64,000 nt of DNA from a virus, in the IMG/VR virus record IMGVR_UViG_3300046616_000314, positions 1 to 64,000 of that record; one strand, 5' to 3'. The notes below the pieces were generated by a model. It made no database searches and had not been told where the DNA came from. It saw nothing but the letters and a program-made list of their open reading frames with translations. Both the position numbers and the translations under genes were made by a program. Below are positions 14,823 through 22,339 of this stretch, in pieces (position 1 is the stretch's first letter; every line of letters begins with the position of its first letter).

Positions 14823-14938
14823 GTATTCTTTTGAATACCCCAAAACCGCTTGAAGGAATCCCAACAACTCGCAATCCAGCCGTTGCCACCAATGATATAG
14901 GCAAGTGCCAGAATGGCTACAGGTACAAAATAAGTCAT
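14819..14938 (-). CDS. Tiny membrane protein, 39 aa
   Basis: MTYFVPVAILALAYIIGG is a single hydrophobic helix, followed by NGWIASCWDSFKRFWGIQKN. Its ATG forms a 4-base ATGA overlap with the stop of the 14935 gene. Together with the coupled genes up to 15718 it makes a run of small, partly membrane-bound products. Confidence 0.62.
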   Translation of the reverse strand: MTYFVPVAILALAYIIGGNGWIASCWDSFKRFWGIQKNT

Positions 14939-15123
14939 AGGTCCCCCGCCGCAAACCGCAGGGCTTGCATTTCGTTGCTGTCCAATGCAGCGATCAAATC
15001 GTCATAGGCTTTTACCAGAAACGGGAAACCCGTTTCCAGGGCGCGCAGACGCTTCAGCTTAACCTCGATAATGCGGTCAGCGATTACGTCAGCTTCCTTG
15101 AGCCAGTCGCTAGGTCTACGCAT
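14935..15123 (-). CDS. Small helical protein, 62 aa
   Basis: MRRPSDWLKEADVIADRIIE and LRALETGFPFLVKAYDDLIA; probably two amphipathic helices. It overlaps its upstream neighbour by eight bases and its downstream neighbour by four. Function unknown. Confidence 0.65.
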   Translation of the reverse strand: MRRPSDWLKEADVIADRIIEVKLKRLRALETGFPFLVKAYDDLIAALDSNEMQALRFAAGDL

Positions 15124-15391
15124 CGGGCGTCTTGAAGAAGAAATTCTTCAGGTCCGATTTCAGATCGGAAAAGAATTCGCCGATCTCTACCTTATGTCGG
15201 ATGAACCAGAACTGCCCATGAACCGAATAGCTGACCAGAGTGAGGGCGCCCCCGATCACCGTTGGAGCGATGACTATAAACCACAGACCATGGCTAGCCA
15301 TGACGATAGTCATAACCATCGACCATGCAAAAATCCAGGGCAGGACCAGCAGCATAGCAAGAGCCCGACCTACGTTTTTCCAGTTAATCAT
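15116..15391 (-). CDS. Small membrane protein, two helices, 91 aa
   Basis: Hydrophobic segments at about 12-32 (LVLPWIFAWSMVMTIVMA) and 36-56 (LWFIVIAPTVIGGALTLVSY), then a soluble tail with repeated F-S-D-L-K-S-D-L-K. Probably in the inner membrane with both ends inside. The next gene upstream ends one base away. Confidence 0.7.
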   Translation of the reverse strand: MINWKNVGRALAMLLVLPWIFAWSMVMTIVMASHGLWFIVIAPTVIGGALTLVSYSVHGQFWFIRHKVEIGEFFSDLKSDLKNFFFKTPDA

Positions 15392-15718
15392 CTAGACCCA
15401 CAACACCAAAATTTTCCCAGATTGGGCAAATTGGTTATAATTGATTTCGGGTTTCGTGCAAACCTTTTCCCGAACCTTGCGGCGCCCACCAACACCCTTC
15501 AGCAGGGCGCGAGCCAGGGAAATTTGTTCATCAGAGCCAGCGGGAACCATGGCGTACACGGTTGCCGACTTGGGGACGACGGCGCACCGACCCGCGTAGG
15601 GGTTTTGCTCGTCGCCTTCGTAATAGCCAGGAACATCCATTCTGTCGAACTGGCGATAGAGATCGGTCACACGTTCGACGGTGACGGTCTTGTTCGCGTT
15701 GTCGATTTGAGGAAGCAT
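15392..15718 (-). CDS. Protein of unknown function, 108 aa
   Basis: VTVERVTDLYRQFDRMDVPG and VPAGSDEQISLARALLKGVG, with a basic GGRRKVREKV turn near the end. GGAGAG precedes the ATG by seven bases. First gene of the operon read from the promoter at 15744. Confidence 0.7.
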   Translation of the reverse strand: MLPQIDNANKTVTVERVTDLYRQFDRMDVPGYYEGDEQNPYAGRCAVVPKSATVYAMVPAGSDEQISLARALLKGVGGRRKVREKVCTKPEINYNQFAQSGKILVLWV

Positions 15719-15743
15719 TCGTTACTCTCCAAAGAATAACGAT

Positions 15744-15772
15744 AATATATCAAACGAAATTGGTTTTGTCTA
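15744..15772 (-). promoter_or_regulatory. Leftward promoter for 15718-14819
   Basis: Minus strand TAGACA (15772-15767), 17-base spacer, TATATT (15749-15744). The -35 box overlaps the last codon and stop of the upstream KW-tail gene. Confidence 0.5.
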
Positions 15773-16045
15773 TAGCCATTTCAGTTTGAAAGCTATTGCC
15801 GCATCATCATTCGGAATAGTAATGATGATCTGCCACGCGAAAGCAGTAACGCCATCATCAGACCAACCCGTCTTCATAGGGGGTCCATGTTGAACCGTGT
15901 TGTTGGAATAATAGTAGCCATGAAGCGCGGTGGTGCTCACGTGCTCGCCAACGTGTTCTTCCATCCACGCCCTGAATTCTGGGGTGTAATTGAAGTTGAC
16001 GTAAATGTTGGGATAATTCAGCGTGGAAATGTCAAATTTATTCAT
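15770..16045 (-). CDS. KW-tail family protein, 91 aa
   Basis: FRAWMEEHVGEHVSTTALHG and tail IPNDDAAIAFKLKWL. YTPEFRAWMEEHVG is close to FTPEFQAWMLENIG in the next gene upstream, so they are sister copies. It overlaps that gene by eight bases. Confidence 0.76.
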   Translation of the reverse strand: MNKFDISTLNYPNIYVNFNYTPEFRAWMEEHVGEHVSTTALHGYYYSNNTVQHGPPMKTGWSDDGVTAFAWQIIITIPNDDAAIAFKLKWL

Positions 16046-16373
16046 CTAGCATACCCCTATGCCAAATTTCACCGCCCCATTTGATTTTGAATAGCGCAGC
16101 GTCTTCCTTGTGAAGGAAAATAATTTCTTCTTTCCAGCCGTCATTGATATGATTCAGTGTGCCCCATCCACGTTCCGGCTTATCGGCTCGAAACACTTTT
16201 CCATCGACGGTTGCGAGACCGCTCAGCGTGTGAAGCATATGCATGGGACCGATGTTTTCCAACATCCATGCCTGAAACTCAGGCGTGAATTCGTCGGCGC
16301 CGACACGCATTTCTTGGTTATAGATGATGGGGTCCAGGCGCGAGACCACGATTCTGTATTCAGACAAAGCCAT
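16038..16373 (-). CDS. KW-tail family protein with C-terminal extension, 111 aa
   Basis: FTPEFQAWMLENIG core and tail LHKEDAALFKIKWG, then GEIWHRGMLDE. ATG 16373 is used here; a GTG at 16385 occupies the usual place inside the upstream K-W codons. The extension moves the stop past the tail, so its downstream gene starts at the new stop instead of within K-W. Confidence 0.72.
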   Translation of the reverse strand: MALSEYRIVVSRLDPIIYNQEMRVGADEFTPEFQAWMLENIGPMHMLHTLSGLATVDGKVFRADKPERGWGTLNHINDGWKEEIIFLHKEDAALFKIKWGGEIWHRGMLDE

Positions 16374-16375
16374 GG

Positions 16376-16594
16376 CTACGACCACTTCAACTTAATGAAA
16401 GCAGAATGTTCGTCGGATCGAACTACGATTTCGATAACAGTGGAGCGAAAGCAGATGAAGTAATCCCAAGAATCGGGATCAGACATAAAGAGCCCGCGAT
16501 CATAGCACGGTTGGGTGCTGATATTTTCCTTCAAATATTTCATGATGTCGCGATATTTTTCATCACCGCTGTCTGAACGAGGAATGGTAATCAT
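16376..16594 (-). CDS. KW-tail family protein, 72 aa
   Basis: MITIPRSDSGDEKYRDIMKY start in a TAATG junction, and tail VVRSDEHSAFIKLKWS. In-frame GTG 16603 lies in the upstream K-W codons. CFRSTVIEIVVRSDE shows the strand before the tail. Confidence 0.72.
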   Translation of the reverse strand: MITIPRSDSGDEKYRDIMKYLKENISTQPCYDRGLFMSDPDSWDYFICFRSTVIEIVVRSDEHSAFIKLKWS

Positions 16595-17154
16595 TATCCC
16601 CACCTGATCTTAAACATGGTTGCGATCTCTTCATTCAAGAAGAAGAAATTTTGTTCACGCCGCGCGTTTTGGTAATGGGTCCAGAACCCTTCGGTCAGAC
16701 CGGTGTTTTGGCGATTGATGAAAACACTGAGATCGACCAACGATCCCACGTGCTTTTTTGACCATTCCAAAAACTCTTCCGTGTAATGAACATCCGTCCA
16801 GCCACCGCCATTGGGAGCGATGGTTTTCGGCATGACACTCAACGTCACACAGTATTTGTGGAAATGCGGAGCAACCTTCGCCATCACGTCGTTCGGAAAA
16901 TCGATCCGTTCCTTGGAAAAAGTGTTGATGTCATTTTCGCCAAATCTTTTGGCGCGGCGATTGTCCACCCCGGCTCGCCATGCGGCATAGGTAAAGGTCC
17001 CCGCAATTTGTCGCGAGGGAAGATCGGGATACGAGAAACCGGACACGTAAGCCGTCTTGGACGTATTTGCCCCGCCCATAACCGCGCCCTCGCGACACCA
17101 GCGTTCGTATTGGGATTGAAGCATCCGGTTTTTGAAACGCTTCCGTACTTTCAT
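16594..17154 (-). CDS. KW-tail family protein with long N-terminal part, 186 aa
   Basis: About 110 residues of basic, unrecognised sequence (MKVRKRFKNRMLQSQYERWC) precede a typical member: YTEEFLEWSKKHVGSLVDLS and tail FFLNEEIATMFKIRWG. YTEEFLEW matches YTPEFRAW of the 15770 gene, so a copy seems to have been fused to another coding sequence. Confidence 0.72.
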   Translation of the reverse strand: MKVRKRFKNRMLQSQYERWCREGAVMGGANTSKTAYVSGFSYPDLPSRQIAGTFTYAAWRAGVDNRRAKRFGENDINTFSKERIDFPNDVMAKVAPHFHKYCVTLSVMPKTIAPNGGGWTDVHYTEEFLEWSKKHVGSLVDLSVFINRQNTGLTEGFWTHYQNARREQNFFFLNEEIATMFKIRWG

Positions 17155-17363
17155 CGGAAATTTTTCATGTATTTCGGATTCAGCAGGCTATACGGATTGT
17201 CCATCCGCGTGAAATCCGATGCCTTCAGTTCTTCTTCGGCTTGTTGCCAGCCCTTGTTCCAAGCGGCGATCAGAAATTCCCGCTTGTAGGGATTCTGGGT
17301 CAGCTTACCATTGGCGTACCGGCAATCATAACCTGCCCTGGTGGCGATTTCGACTTGGGTCAT
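17151..17363 (-). CDS. Ribosome modulation factor-like protein, 70 aa
   Basis: MTQVEIATRAGYDCRYANGK, then NPYKREFLIAAWNKGWQQAE. The pattern GY-x-x-G/N-K...N-P-Y...W-x-x-G-W is the signature of ribosome modulation factor, which dimerises 70S ribosomes in resting cells. Start 17363 is chosen because the frame before it is arginine-rich shadow of the next gene. It overlaps the 16594 gene by four bases. A second candidate lies at 20510. Confidence 0.6.
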   Translation of the reverse strand: MTQVEIATRAGYDCRYANGKLTQNPYKREFLIAAWNKGWQQAEEELKASDFTRMDNPYSLLNPKYMKNFR

Positions 17364-17365
17364 GA

Positions 17366-17557
17366 TTAGGCTCCGAACAAATAAGGACGAACGATGATGG
17401 CGAAACCCACGACGACCACGGCGGCGACGTATCGATAATACGCCCAGAGTTTCCACATGACATCATTCCGAAGAACGAGATCGGACGCAGCCGCCAGCAA
17501 CGCCCAGATGGCATACATGACGATGGCGATCACGCCGATTTGGATGATAATGATCAC
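17366..17557 (-). CDS. Small membrane protein, two helices, 63 aa
   Basis: GTG start at 17557 in a GTGA overlap with the upstream stop. Hydrophobic stretches IIIIQIGVIAIVMYAIWALL and YVAAVVVVGFAIIV flank a short charged loop. No motif known. Confidence 0.65.
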   Translation of the reverse strand: MIIIIQIGVIAIVMYAIWALLAAASDLVLRNDVMWKLWAYYRYVAAVVVVGFAIIVRPYLFGA

Positions 17558-17691
17558 GCCAGCCCCATCGCATAAGCCAGGGTGAAGGGCGGCATACCGA
17601 ACACGTCGGTATAGTTGTCCATATCATCGTAGCCTTCGGTTTCCGAAGGGGCGGTGATTTCGACTTCCGGCTCTTGATTGTCTTGCGGCAT
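17554..17691 (-). CDS. Small acidic protein, 45 aa
   Basis: MPQDNQEPEVEITAPSETEG, then YDDMDNYTDVFGMPPFTLAY. GGAGA lies seven bases before the ATG. First gene of the operon that continues with the membrane protein and the RMF-like gene, each joined by 4-base or similar overlaps. Confidence 0.6.
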   Translation of the reverse strand: MPQDNQEPEVEITAPSETEGYDDMDNYTDVFGMPPFTLAYAMGLA

Positions 17692-17721
17692 GAAAAAATC
17701 TCCAAAACAATTATGTCTTGG

Positions 17722-17749
17722 AGATTACTACGAAAAACGAAAGTGTCAA
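17722..17749 (-). promoter_or_regulatory. Leftward promoter for 17691-15770
   Basis: Minus strand TTGACA (17749-17744), 16-base spacer, TAATCT (17727-17722). The -35 box overlaps the stop region of the upstream KW-tail gene. Confidence 0.55.
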
Positions 17750-18021
17750 CGAAAATTACACTTGAGTTTGATAAGGACTCTATCTTCGTCGTTCGGAATT
17801 CGAAATATAATATGTCGCAGTTGTGGGTTAACTAGAAGAAACACTTCATAGCCCATTTGCAAAACTTGTCCTGCGAACGCCATTTTTTGTGCTACCATTG
17901 GTATAAGATCAAGGATCAAGTCATCCTCTTGCGCACAATACGGTATTTCGTTCGCGTGCGACCGAACGGCTTTTTGCATTTCTTCATCAAAAATGAGAGG
18001 TTCTATAAGCCAATCCATCAT
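17746..18021 (-). CDS. KW-tail family protein, 91 aa
   Basis: DEEMQKAVRSHANEIPYCAQ and tail FRIPNDEDRVLIKLKCNFR, where C replaces W. The start is in a TGATG junction. Possible starts follow each other (GTG, ATG, ATG). Confidence 0.72.
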   Translation of the reverse strand: MMDWLIEPLIFDEEMQKAVRSHANEIPYCAQEDDLILDLIPMVAQKMAFAGQVLQMGYEVFLLVNPQLRHIIFRIPNDEDRVLIKLKCNFR

Positions 18022-18311
18022 CACATATACTTCAGCTTGAACATAGCCATGTCATCTGCATTCTTGAATTCAATGACATAGCCATCATGACAACCATCAA
18101 GGCTCAATTCGCGGACACAGAAATCTCGCGAAATCGCCTGTTTTACCAGCGCGTGCTTTCGCTCGCGATCTTGTTTGATCCGAATGGTATATGTCTGAGG
18201 CATGTATGGAAGCGGTTCTGACCATTCATAGCGTTCATCACCGGCAACGATGATTTGTGACATGACTCGCGCCATGACCCACAATTTCATTTCGTCTTCG
18301 TCGGGCTCCAT
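18021..18311 (-). CDS. KW-tail family protein, 96 aa
   Basis: MEPDEDEMKLWVMARVMSQI start in a TAATG junction and tail FKNADDMAMFKLKYM. A GTG at 18326 sits in the upstream K-W codons. The middle is basic (RIKQDRERKHALVKQAIS). Confidence 0.74.
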   Translation of the reverse strand: MEPDEDEMKLWVMARVMSQIIVAGDERYEWSEPLPYMPQTYTIRIKQDRERKHALVKQAISRDFCVRELSLDGCHDGYVIEFKNADDMAMFKLKYM

Positions 18312-18547
18312 TACGTGCGTCCCCACTTGAACGCGAACGCAACGGCGTCTTCCATGGTCAGGAAGTATGCGACGTAGGTGTTTCTCGACATATCGAGCGT
18401 ATCGAAGGTAACGCTCTCGTAGTTCTCTACGTTATCGCGCACCCACGCCCAGGCATCGGGATCATACAATTTATACGGAACAAGCGGATAAGTCGTGTCC
18501 ACACGAAACTTACCCGCGTTGCGTCCTTCCTTAATCTCGCGAATCAT
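18311..18547 (-). CDS. KW-tail family protein, 78 aa
   Basis: MIREIKEGRNAGKFRVDTTY start in a TAATG junction, AWAWVRDNVENYESVTFDTL core and tail FLTMEDAVAFAFKWGRT. Arrays can thus also be entered from an unrelated first gene (18547). Confidence 0.74.
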   Translation of the reverse strand: MIREIKEGRNAGKFRVDTTYPLVPYKLYDPDAWAWVRDNVENYESVTFDTLDMSRNTYVAYFLTMEDAVAFAFKWGRT

Positions 18548-18783
18548 TAGGCGCCCAGAGCGAGGGCAACTTCCGACAGCTTGATATTGTGGGTCACGGA
18601 AACTTCCATCGACCACAGATCGCCATCGGGACCGTCGAGCACTTCACGAATAAAATTGTCAACCGACAGCCCTTGCTTTATATTGAGGGTCAGGTTGTGC
18701 GCAGGGTACGAGATCGTGTTAGCTTCGGTGTCGATCACCATGGAAGCCGATGCGTTCAAGCTATTGATCAAATTCACGAGCAT
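18547..18783 (-). CDS. Protein of unknown function, 78 aa
   Basis: MLVNLINSLNASASMVIDTE, then LSVDNFIREVLDGPDGDLWS. GGGAGAG lies before the start. It has no KW tail; it is the promoter-proximal gene of the leftward operon of three KW-tail genes. Confidence 0.68.
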   Translation of the reverse strand: MLVNLINSLNASASMVIDTEANTISYPAHNLTLNIKQGLSVDNFIREVLDGPDGDLWSMEVSVTHNIKLSEVALALGA

Positions 18784-18813
18784 AAAATCTCTCCCTGCTA
18801 AAAATCTTTTTTG

Positions 18814-18841
18814 AATATATATGGAATCTCAGTCTTGTCAA
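18814..18841 (-). promoter_or_regulatory. Leftward promoter for 18783-17746
   Basis: Minus strand TTGACA (18841-18836), 16-base spacer, TATATT (18819-18814). It is the boundary between leftward accessory genes and the rightward replication block. Confidence 0.6.
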
Positions 18842-18879
18842 CACTATTTGTAGAAGATGTTGCACTAAAACTTTGCGAA

Positions 18880-19518
18880 ATGCGATGGAACGGACCCATC
18901 GCGAGTGCATTGGCATCGGATTCGTGGACCTCACAATTCGTAAACAATATCCACTCTCGACTAGTCGATCAGCGGATTTTGTCTACGGCGCAAGCTGCCC
19001 AACTCCTGAAACTTATTACTCGTTTCCAAAACGAGATCGCTATCACGCATAAATTTGATCTGCGGGATATCAAGGATATGTTGGATCGTCCCATATATCG
19101 TCAGGTTCCGTATGAGACTAAGTTCATTCCGAACGAGGTTCGTTATCTTGGTGATAATGTGTTGGGTTTCCGTTTTAAACGAAATGACACGATCATCGAA
19201 GATTTGAAATACATGAAACCAAAGGTCCGAGACCTTTCGTGGAAAGTAGACCAGTTTCCGACGTTCGATAACGAGAATAAGATTTGGAATGTTCCGGTTC
19301 ATCGGGACAATTACGAAACCGTTGTGGATTTTATTTCAAAACACAATTTCGGATTTGACGATGACGTGGCAGAATATTTGACCCTTTGCGCCAACAGCAA
19401 GGGTAAGCCCTCGGGCGTTGCGTATGATCCTGACTCTGAACAATTTATTTTCAACATTTGTGACAACGAAATTTTGTCCGCGTGGATCAAGAATGTTCTG
19501 TATGGAGAAATCCTGTGA
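18880..19518 (+). CDS. Protein of unknown function, possible HARP-like strand region, 212 aa
   Basis: FTLK-type segments (FPTFDNENKIWNVPVHRDNY followed by ETVVDFISKHNFGFDDDV) recall the 'F...k.W.vp.....l...i...gF' repeat seen N-terminal to some SNF2-type helicases. No helicase motifs are present. The frame stays open back to TTG 18811, but 18880 is the first ATG. The next gene starts in a GTGA overlap, so the two are translated together. Confidence 0.65.
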   Translation: MRWNGPIASALASDSWTSQFVNNIHSRLVDQRILSTAQAAQLLKLITRFQNEIAITHKFDLRDIKDMLDRPIYRQVPYETKFIPNEVRYLGDNVLGFRFKRNDTIIEDLKYMKPKVRDLSWKVDQFPTFDNENKIWNVPVHRDNYETVVDFISKHNFGFDDDVAEYLTLCANSKGKPSGVAYDPDSEQFIFNICDNEILSAWIKNVLYGEIL

Positions 19519-20249
19519 ACCAAGATTTTACCCTCCCCGCCTCGGGTTCCCTGGCGCGCAAGATCGTCAAGCTATCTAAGATCAATGACATTTTTGTCGA
19601 TCCCGACATCATCGAAATGTCGAACAAGGATTTGATCACGGATTTCCCGGCTGACTTGACTGCCGACGAAAAGCGCATGGTTCAAGAACTGGTGGATTAC
19701 AAGTTGCGCGCGGTCACTGCCGAACAGTTCCCTCGGGCGTTCTATCTCATCATGATAGCAGCCAAGATCGTCGGCGTTCCAAGCATCACGGTCATGGGCT
19801 CACAGAACGCCAACGTTGCGATTTCAAACACCAACTTCAAATTGGTTCGCGAGCATGGTGTGAAATTCGTCTCTAAGGATGACATGACACCTGAATTCAT
19901 TGAACAAACCCGCGCTGGTTTGCTCATCATGGATTATGCAGCCCGTGAACAGTGGACCGCCAATCGCTACGCAGAAGATGACCAATTCCATTCGCATCTT
20001 GCCGGGCATAGCAAGGACTACCCCATGACGGTCCTTATGAGCGGCAACAAGTCTGCGGTCTCTGAGCTATTCCCCAATGGCACGGGAACCATCCTGTCGC
20101 GCTCTTACACACATAGACGCGGGCTAGAAACCCGTGGTTTCAAGTCTAGCAAGTCCGAAGACTTGATGTTTTTGTGCAATATGGTTGCTCCGACAGTAGT
20201 TGTCGAAAACGCTGTTGATCTATACGAGCTTTCCGACGAAAACACTTGA
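19515..20249 (+). CDS. Protein of unknown function, 244 aa
   Basis: GTG start at 19515 coupled to the preceding stop. Contains LTADEKRMVQELVDYKLRAV, AFYLIMIAAKIVGVPSITVM and RGFKSSKSEDLMFLCNMVAP. No nucleotide-binding or nuclease motif is visible. Position just before uvsW suggests a role in DNA metabolism, which is inference. Confidence 0.7.
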   Translation: MNQDFTLPASGSLARKIVKLSKINDIFVDPDIIEMSNKDLITDFPADLTADEKRMVQELVDYKLRAVTAEQFPRAFYLIMIAAKIVGVPSITVMGSQNANVAISNTNFKLVREHGVKFVSKDDMTPEFIEQTRAGLLIMDYAAREQWTANRYAEDDQFHSHLAGHSKDYPMTVLMSGNKSAVSELFPNGTGTILSRSYTHRRGLETRGFKSSKSEDLMFLCNMVAPTVVVENAVDLYELSDENT

Positions 20250-20273
20250 CACTAAGTACATAAGTGATAGATT
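20246..20273 (+). promoter_or_regulatory. Promoter for the 20304/20510 genes
   Basis: TTGACA (20246-20251), 16-base spacer, TAGATT (20268-20273). The -35 box overlaps the stop codon of the 19515 gene. Confidence 0.6.
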
Positions 20274-20303
20274 AGGTTCATAAGCAACGCGGAGAACTTG
20301 ATT

Positions 20304-20513
20304 ATGGTTTTGGTTTCTAAGATTTTCGAGAACAAGATCGCCAAGATGAGCACCGACGAACTGGCTCGCCATGTCGGCAAGCTGGCTGTTCGTAAGGAAG
20401 CCGCCTACATGACCTTCGCGCGCACTCGTGGCATCAAGAACGGCGAGGACTATCGTCGTATCTCGGCGCAATACGGCTACGCCCGCACCAAGCTCCAACT
20501 GGTGAAGAAGTGA
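20304..20513 (+). CDS. Small basic protein of unknown function, 69 aa
   Basis: MVLVSKIFENKIAKMSTDEL, then KEAAYMTFARTRGIKNGEDY and a lysine-rich end. GGAGAA precedes ATG 20304. Probably helical. Coupled through GTGA to the RMF-like gene. Confidence 0.68.
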   Translation: MVLVSKIFENKIAKMSTDELARHVGKLAVRKEAAYMTFARTRGIKNGEDYRRISAQYGYARTKLQLVKK

Positions 20514-20689
20514 GCTTCTTCGTAGACGACGATTCGGACATCCTTGAGGATGCCGAAGAAGCCGGTCGGTTCCATGCCCGGCGCAATCATCCCCTGGACG
20601 AATGCGCTCCGCAAGGCGGGGGCGAATATGACGTGCGCTGGTATCGCGGTTGGGAAGCGGAAAAGGCTCGCCTGCGGAAGTTCAGCTAA
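20510..20689 (+). CDS. Ribosome modulation factor-like protein, 59 aa
   Basis: GTG start. DAEEAGRFHARRNHPLDECA and VRWYRGWEAEKARLRKFS follow the RMF layout: G-R-x-A-R at the first helix, a cysteine-proline-less turn, then R-W-x-x-G-W-E-A. The W-Y-R-G-W-E motif matches the W-L-G-G-W-R-E-A of bacterial RMF closely. It sits one operon before uvsW. Confidence 0.55.
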   Translation: MSFFVDDDSDILEDAEEAGRFHARRNHPLDECAPQGGGEYDVRWYRGWEAEKARLRKFS

Positions 20690-20730
20690 CGAAAATAGTT
20701 AATTTAAATATTGTAATTGAGCCGTTAACC

Positions 20731-20768
20731 ACGTTAATGTGAGGGATAAATATTTCTCACATTAACGT
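20731..20768 (+). promoter_or_regulatory. Late box inside a 13-bp perfect inverted repeat before uvsW
   Basis: ACGTTAATGTGAG (20731-20743) and CTCACATTAACGT (20756-20768) are exact complements. The 12 bases between them contain GATAAATA (20745-20752), the T4-type late box. The helicase ATG follows 8 bases after the right arm. T4 uvsW is itself a late gene. Confidence 0.65.
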
Positions 20769-20775
20769 ATTTTAA

Positions 20776-22230
20776 ATGGCATCTTGTAAATTAACCATAC
20801 TAGACGAAGTAAACGTAAAATTCCACGACCTTGATCCACTAACCCGTCGAAAGATCGTAGACGCTTGTAAGTTCTTTGTTCCCTACGCCCGCCACATGCC
20901 AGCATTCAAGCTGGGTCGGTGGGATGGCAAGATTTCATTTGCCACAGTCGGTGGCTCGACTCACCTTCAAATTCTTGATCGGGTTCTACCGATTGTTCTT
21001 GAAGCTGGTTATGAACCAGAGATCGAAGACCTTCGTAAGCCGATCAACGTCAAGTTCCCTGAGATTACTGAGTCTCTTCTTGCGCACAAGAAGTGGCCCG
21101 AAGGGCACCCTGCGGCTGGTCAACCGATTATGCTTCGGGACTATCAAGTCCAAGCGATCAAGAACTATACCGACAACATCCAATCCCTTCAGCAATTGAG
21201 CACGGGCGCCGGTAAGACGATTGTCACGGCTGCGCTGTCCATGCTGGTTGAGGAACAAGGGCGTTCCATCGTCATCGTTCCGTCGAAGACCCTGGTTGAG
21301 CAAACCGAAGAAGATTACAAAAACGTTGGCTTGGATGTCGGTGTGTTCTTCGGTGATCGTAAGGAATGGAATCACAAGCACACCATCTGCACGTGGCAGA
21401 GCCTTTCGGTTTTCGCTAAGAAGACCCGCCGTGGTGAGACGGCGGAAGACGTGTCCATTCATGATTTCTTGAAGGATGTCGTCTGCGTCATGGTGGACGA
21501 ATGCCACACCATTAAAGGTCAAGAGCTACGCGACCTGTTGTGCGGCGACTTCGCGAACATCCCGATTCGTTGGGGTCTAACAGGTACGATCCCGAAGGAA
21601 GAATTTGAATTCCTGAATCTGCTAGTTTCAATCGGTCCAGTGGTCGGCGAAGTCAAGGCGAAGGATTTGCAGGATCAAGGCGTTCTATCGGAATGTCAGA
21701 TTGAAATCATTCAGACCGACGATAGTGATGTCAGCTTCCGTTCGTATCAAGACGAATACAAGTTCCTCGTTTCAAATCCGAGACGTTTGGATTGGGTGTC
21801 TGCCTTCGCGGCTGGTCTGGACGGTAACACACTGATCCTCGTGGATCGGATCGAAACCGGTCAGCACATTCAAGACGCCATCGAAGATTGTGTGTTCATC
21901 AACGGCACGGTTAAGTCAGAAGAACGTAAGAGAGAATTCAAGTCGCTAGGTGCGTCGCATGGTACGATCATGGTGGCGACCTACGGTACGATGTCTACGG
22001 GCGTCAACATTCCGAAGATTCATAATCTGATTTTGATCGAATGCGGTAAGAGCCCCATTCGGACAATTCAGTCGGTGGGTCGTATCTTGCGTAAGGCTCC
22101 TGGCAAGAGCATGGCTTATGTTTATGACGTTTGCTCTAACCTGAAGTATTCGAAGAAGCATTTGACTGAGCGTAAGAAGTCTTATGCTGATGCTCAATAT
22201 CCTTTTACTATCAATAAAGTAAAATATTAA
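20776..22230 (+). CDS. uvsW: UvsW-type recombination DNA helicase
   Basis: 484 aa, close to the 503 of T4 UvsW. Walker A STGAGKT at 142-148, D-E-C-H at 241-244, GLTGTIP at 267-273, and QSVGRILR (motif VI) at 432-439 define a superfamily 2 helicase. The N-terminal 110 residues (KFFVPYARHMPAFKLGRWDG) match the small UvsW DNA-binding domain. UvsW unwinds R-loops and branched recombination intermediates and moves the phage from origin-dependent to recombination-dependent replication. The late box in the palindrome just upstream fits late expression as in T4. It ends FTINKVKY. Confidence 0.95.
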   Translation: MASCKLTILDEVNVKFHDLDPLTRRKIVDACKFFVPYARHMPAFKLGRWDGKISFATVGGSTHLQILDRVLPIVLEAGYEPEIEDLRKPINVKFPEITESLLAHKKWPEGHPAAGQPIMLRDYQVQAIKNYTDNIQSLQQLSTGAGKTIVTAALSMLVEEQGRSIVIVPSKTLVEQTEEDYKNVGLDVGVFFGDRKEWNHKHTICTWQSLSVFAKKTRRGETAEDVSIHDFLKDVVCVMVDECHTIKGQELRDLLCGDFANIPIRWGLTGTIPKEEFEFLNLLVSIGPVVGEVKAKDLQDQGVLSECQIEIIQTDDSDVSFRSYQDEYKFLVSNPRRLDWVSAFAAGLDGNTLILVDRIETGQHIQDAIEDCVFINGTVKSEERKREFKSLGASHGTIMVATYGTMSTGVNIPKIHNLILIECGKSPIRTIQSVGRILRKAPGKSMAYVYDVCSNLKYSKKHLTERKKSYADAQYPFTINKVKY

Positions 22231-22274
22231 TTGCAATACTCCCTAAGTATTTGATATTATAAGCTTAGAAAAAA

Positions 22275-22291
22275 GCGACAGGTAATGTCGC
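22275..22291. other. Short hairpin after uvsW
   Basis: GCGACA-GGTAA-TGTCGC with no U tract; a weak pause or processing site at most. It lies in the 109 bases between uvsW and the next gene, which also hold CGTATTTTAACTAACGAAAA upstream of the next start. Confidence 0.35.
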
Positions 22292-22339
22292 GGGAGTAGT
22301 AAGATTCGTATTTTAACTAACGAAAATTTGTCATTGAAT

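Noticed and set aside
17697-17726. Inverted repeat AATCTCCAA/TTGGAGATT followed by A/T run, as a possible attenuator hiding the ribosome-binding site
   Set aside because: The predicted transcription start (about 17715) lies between the arms, so the RNA would not contain both; an operator remains possible.
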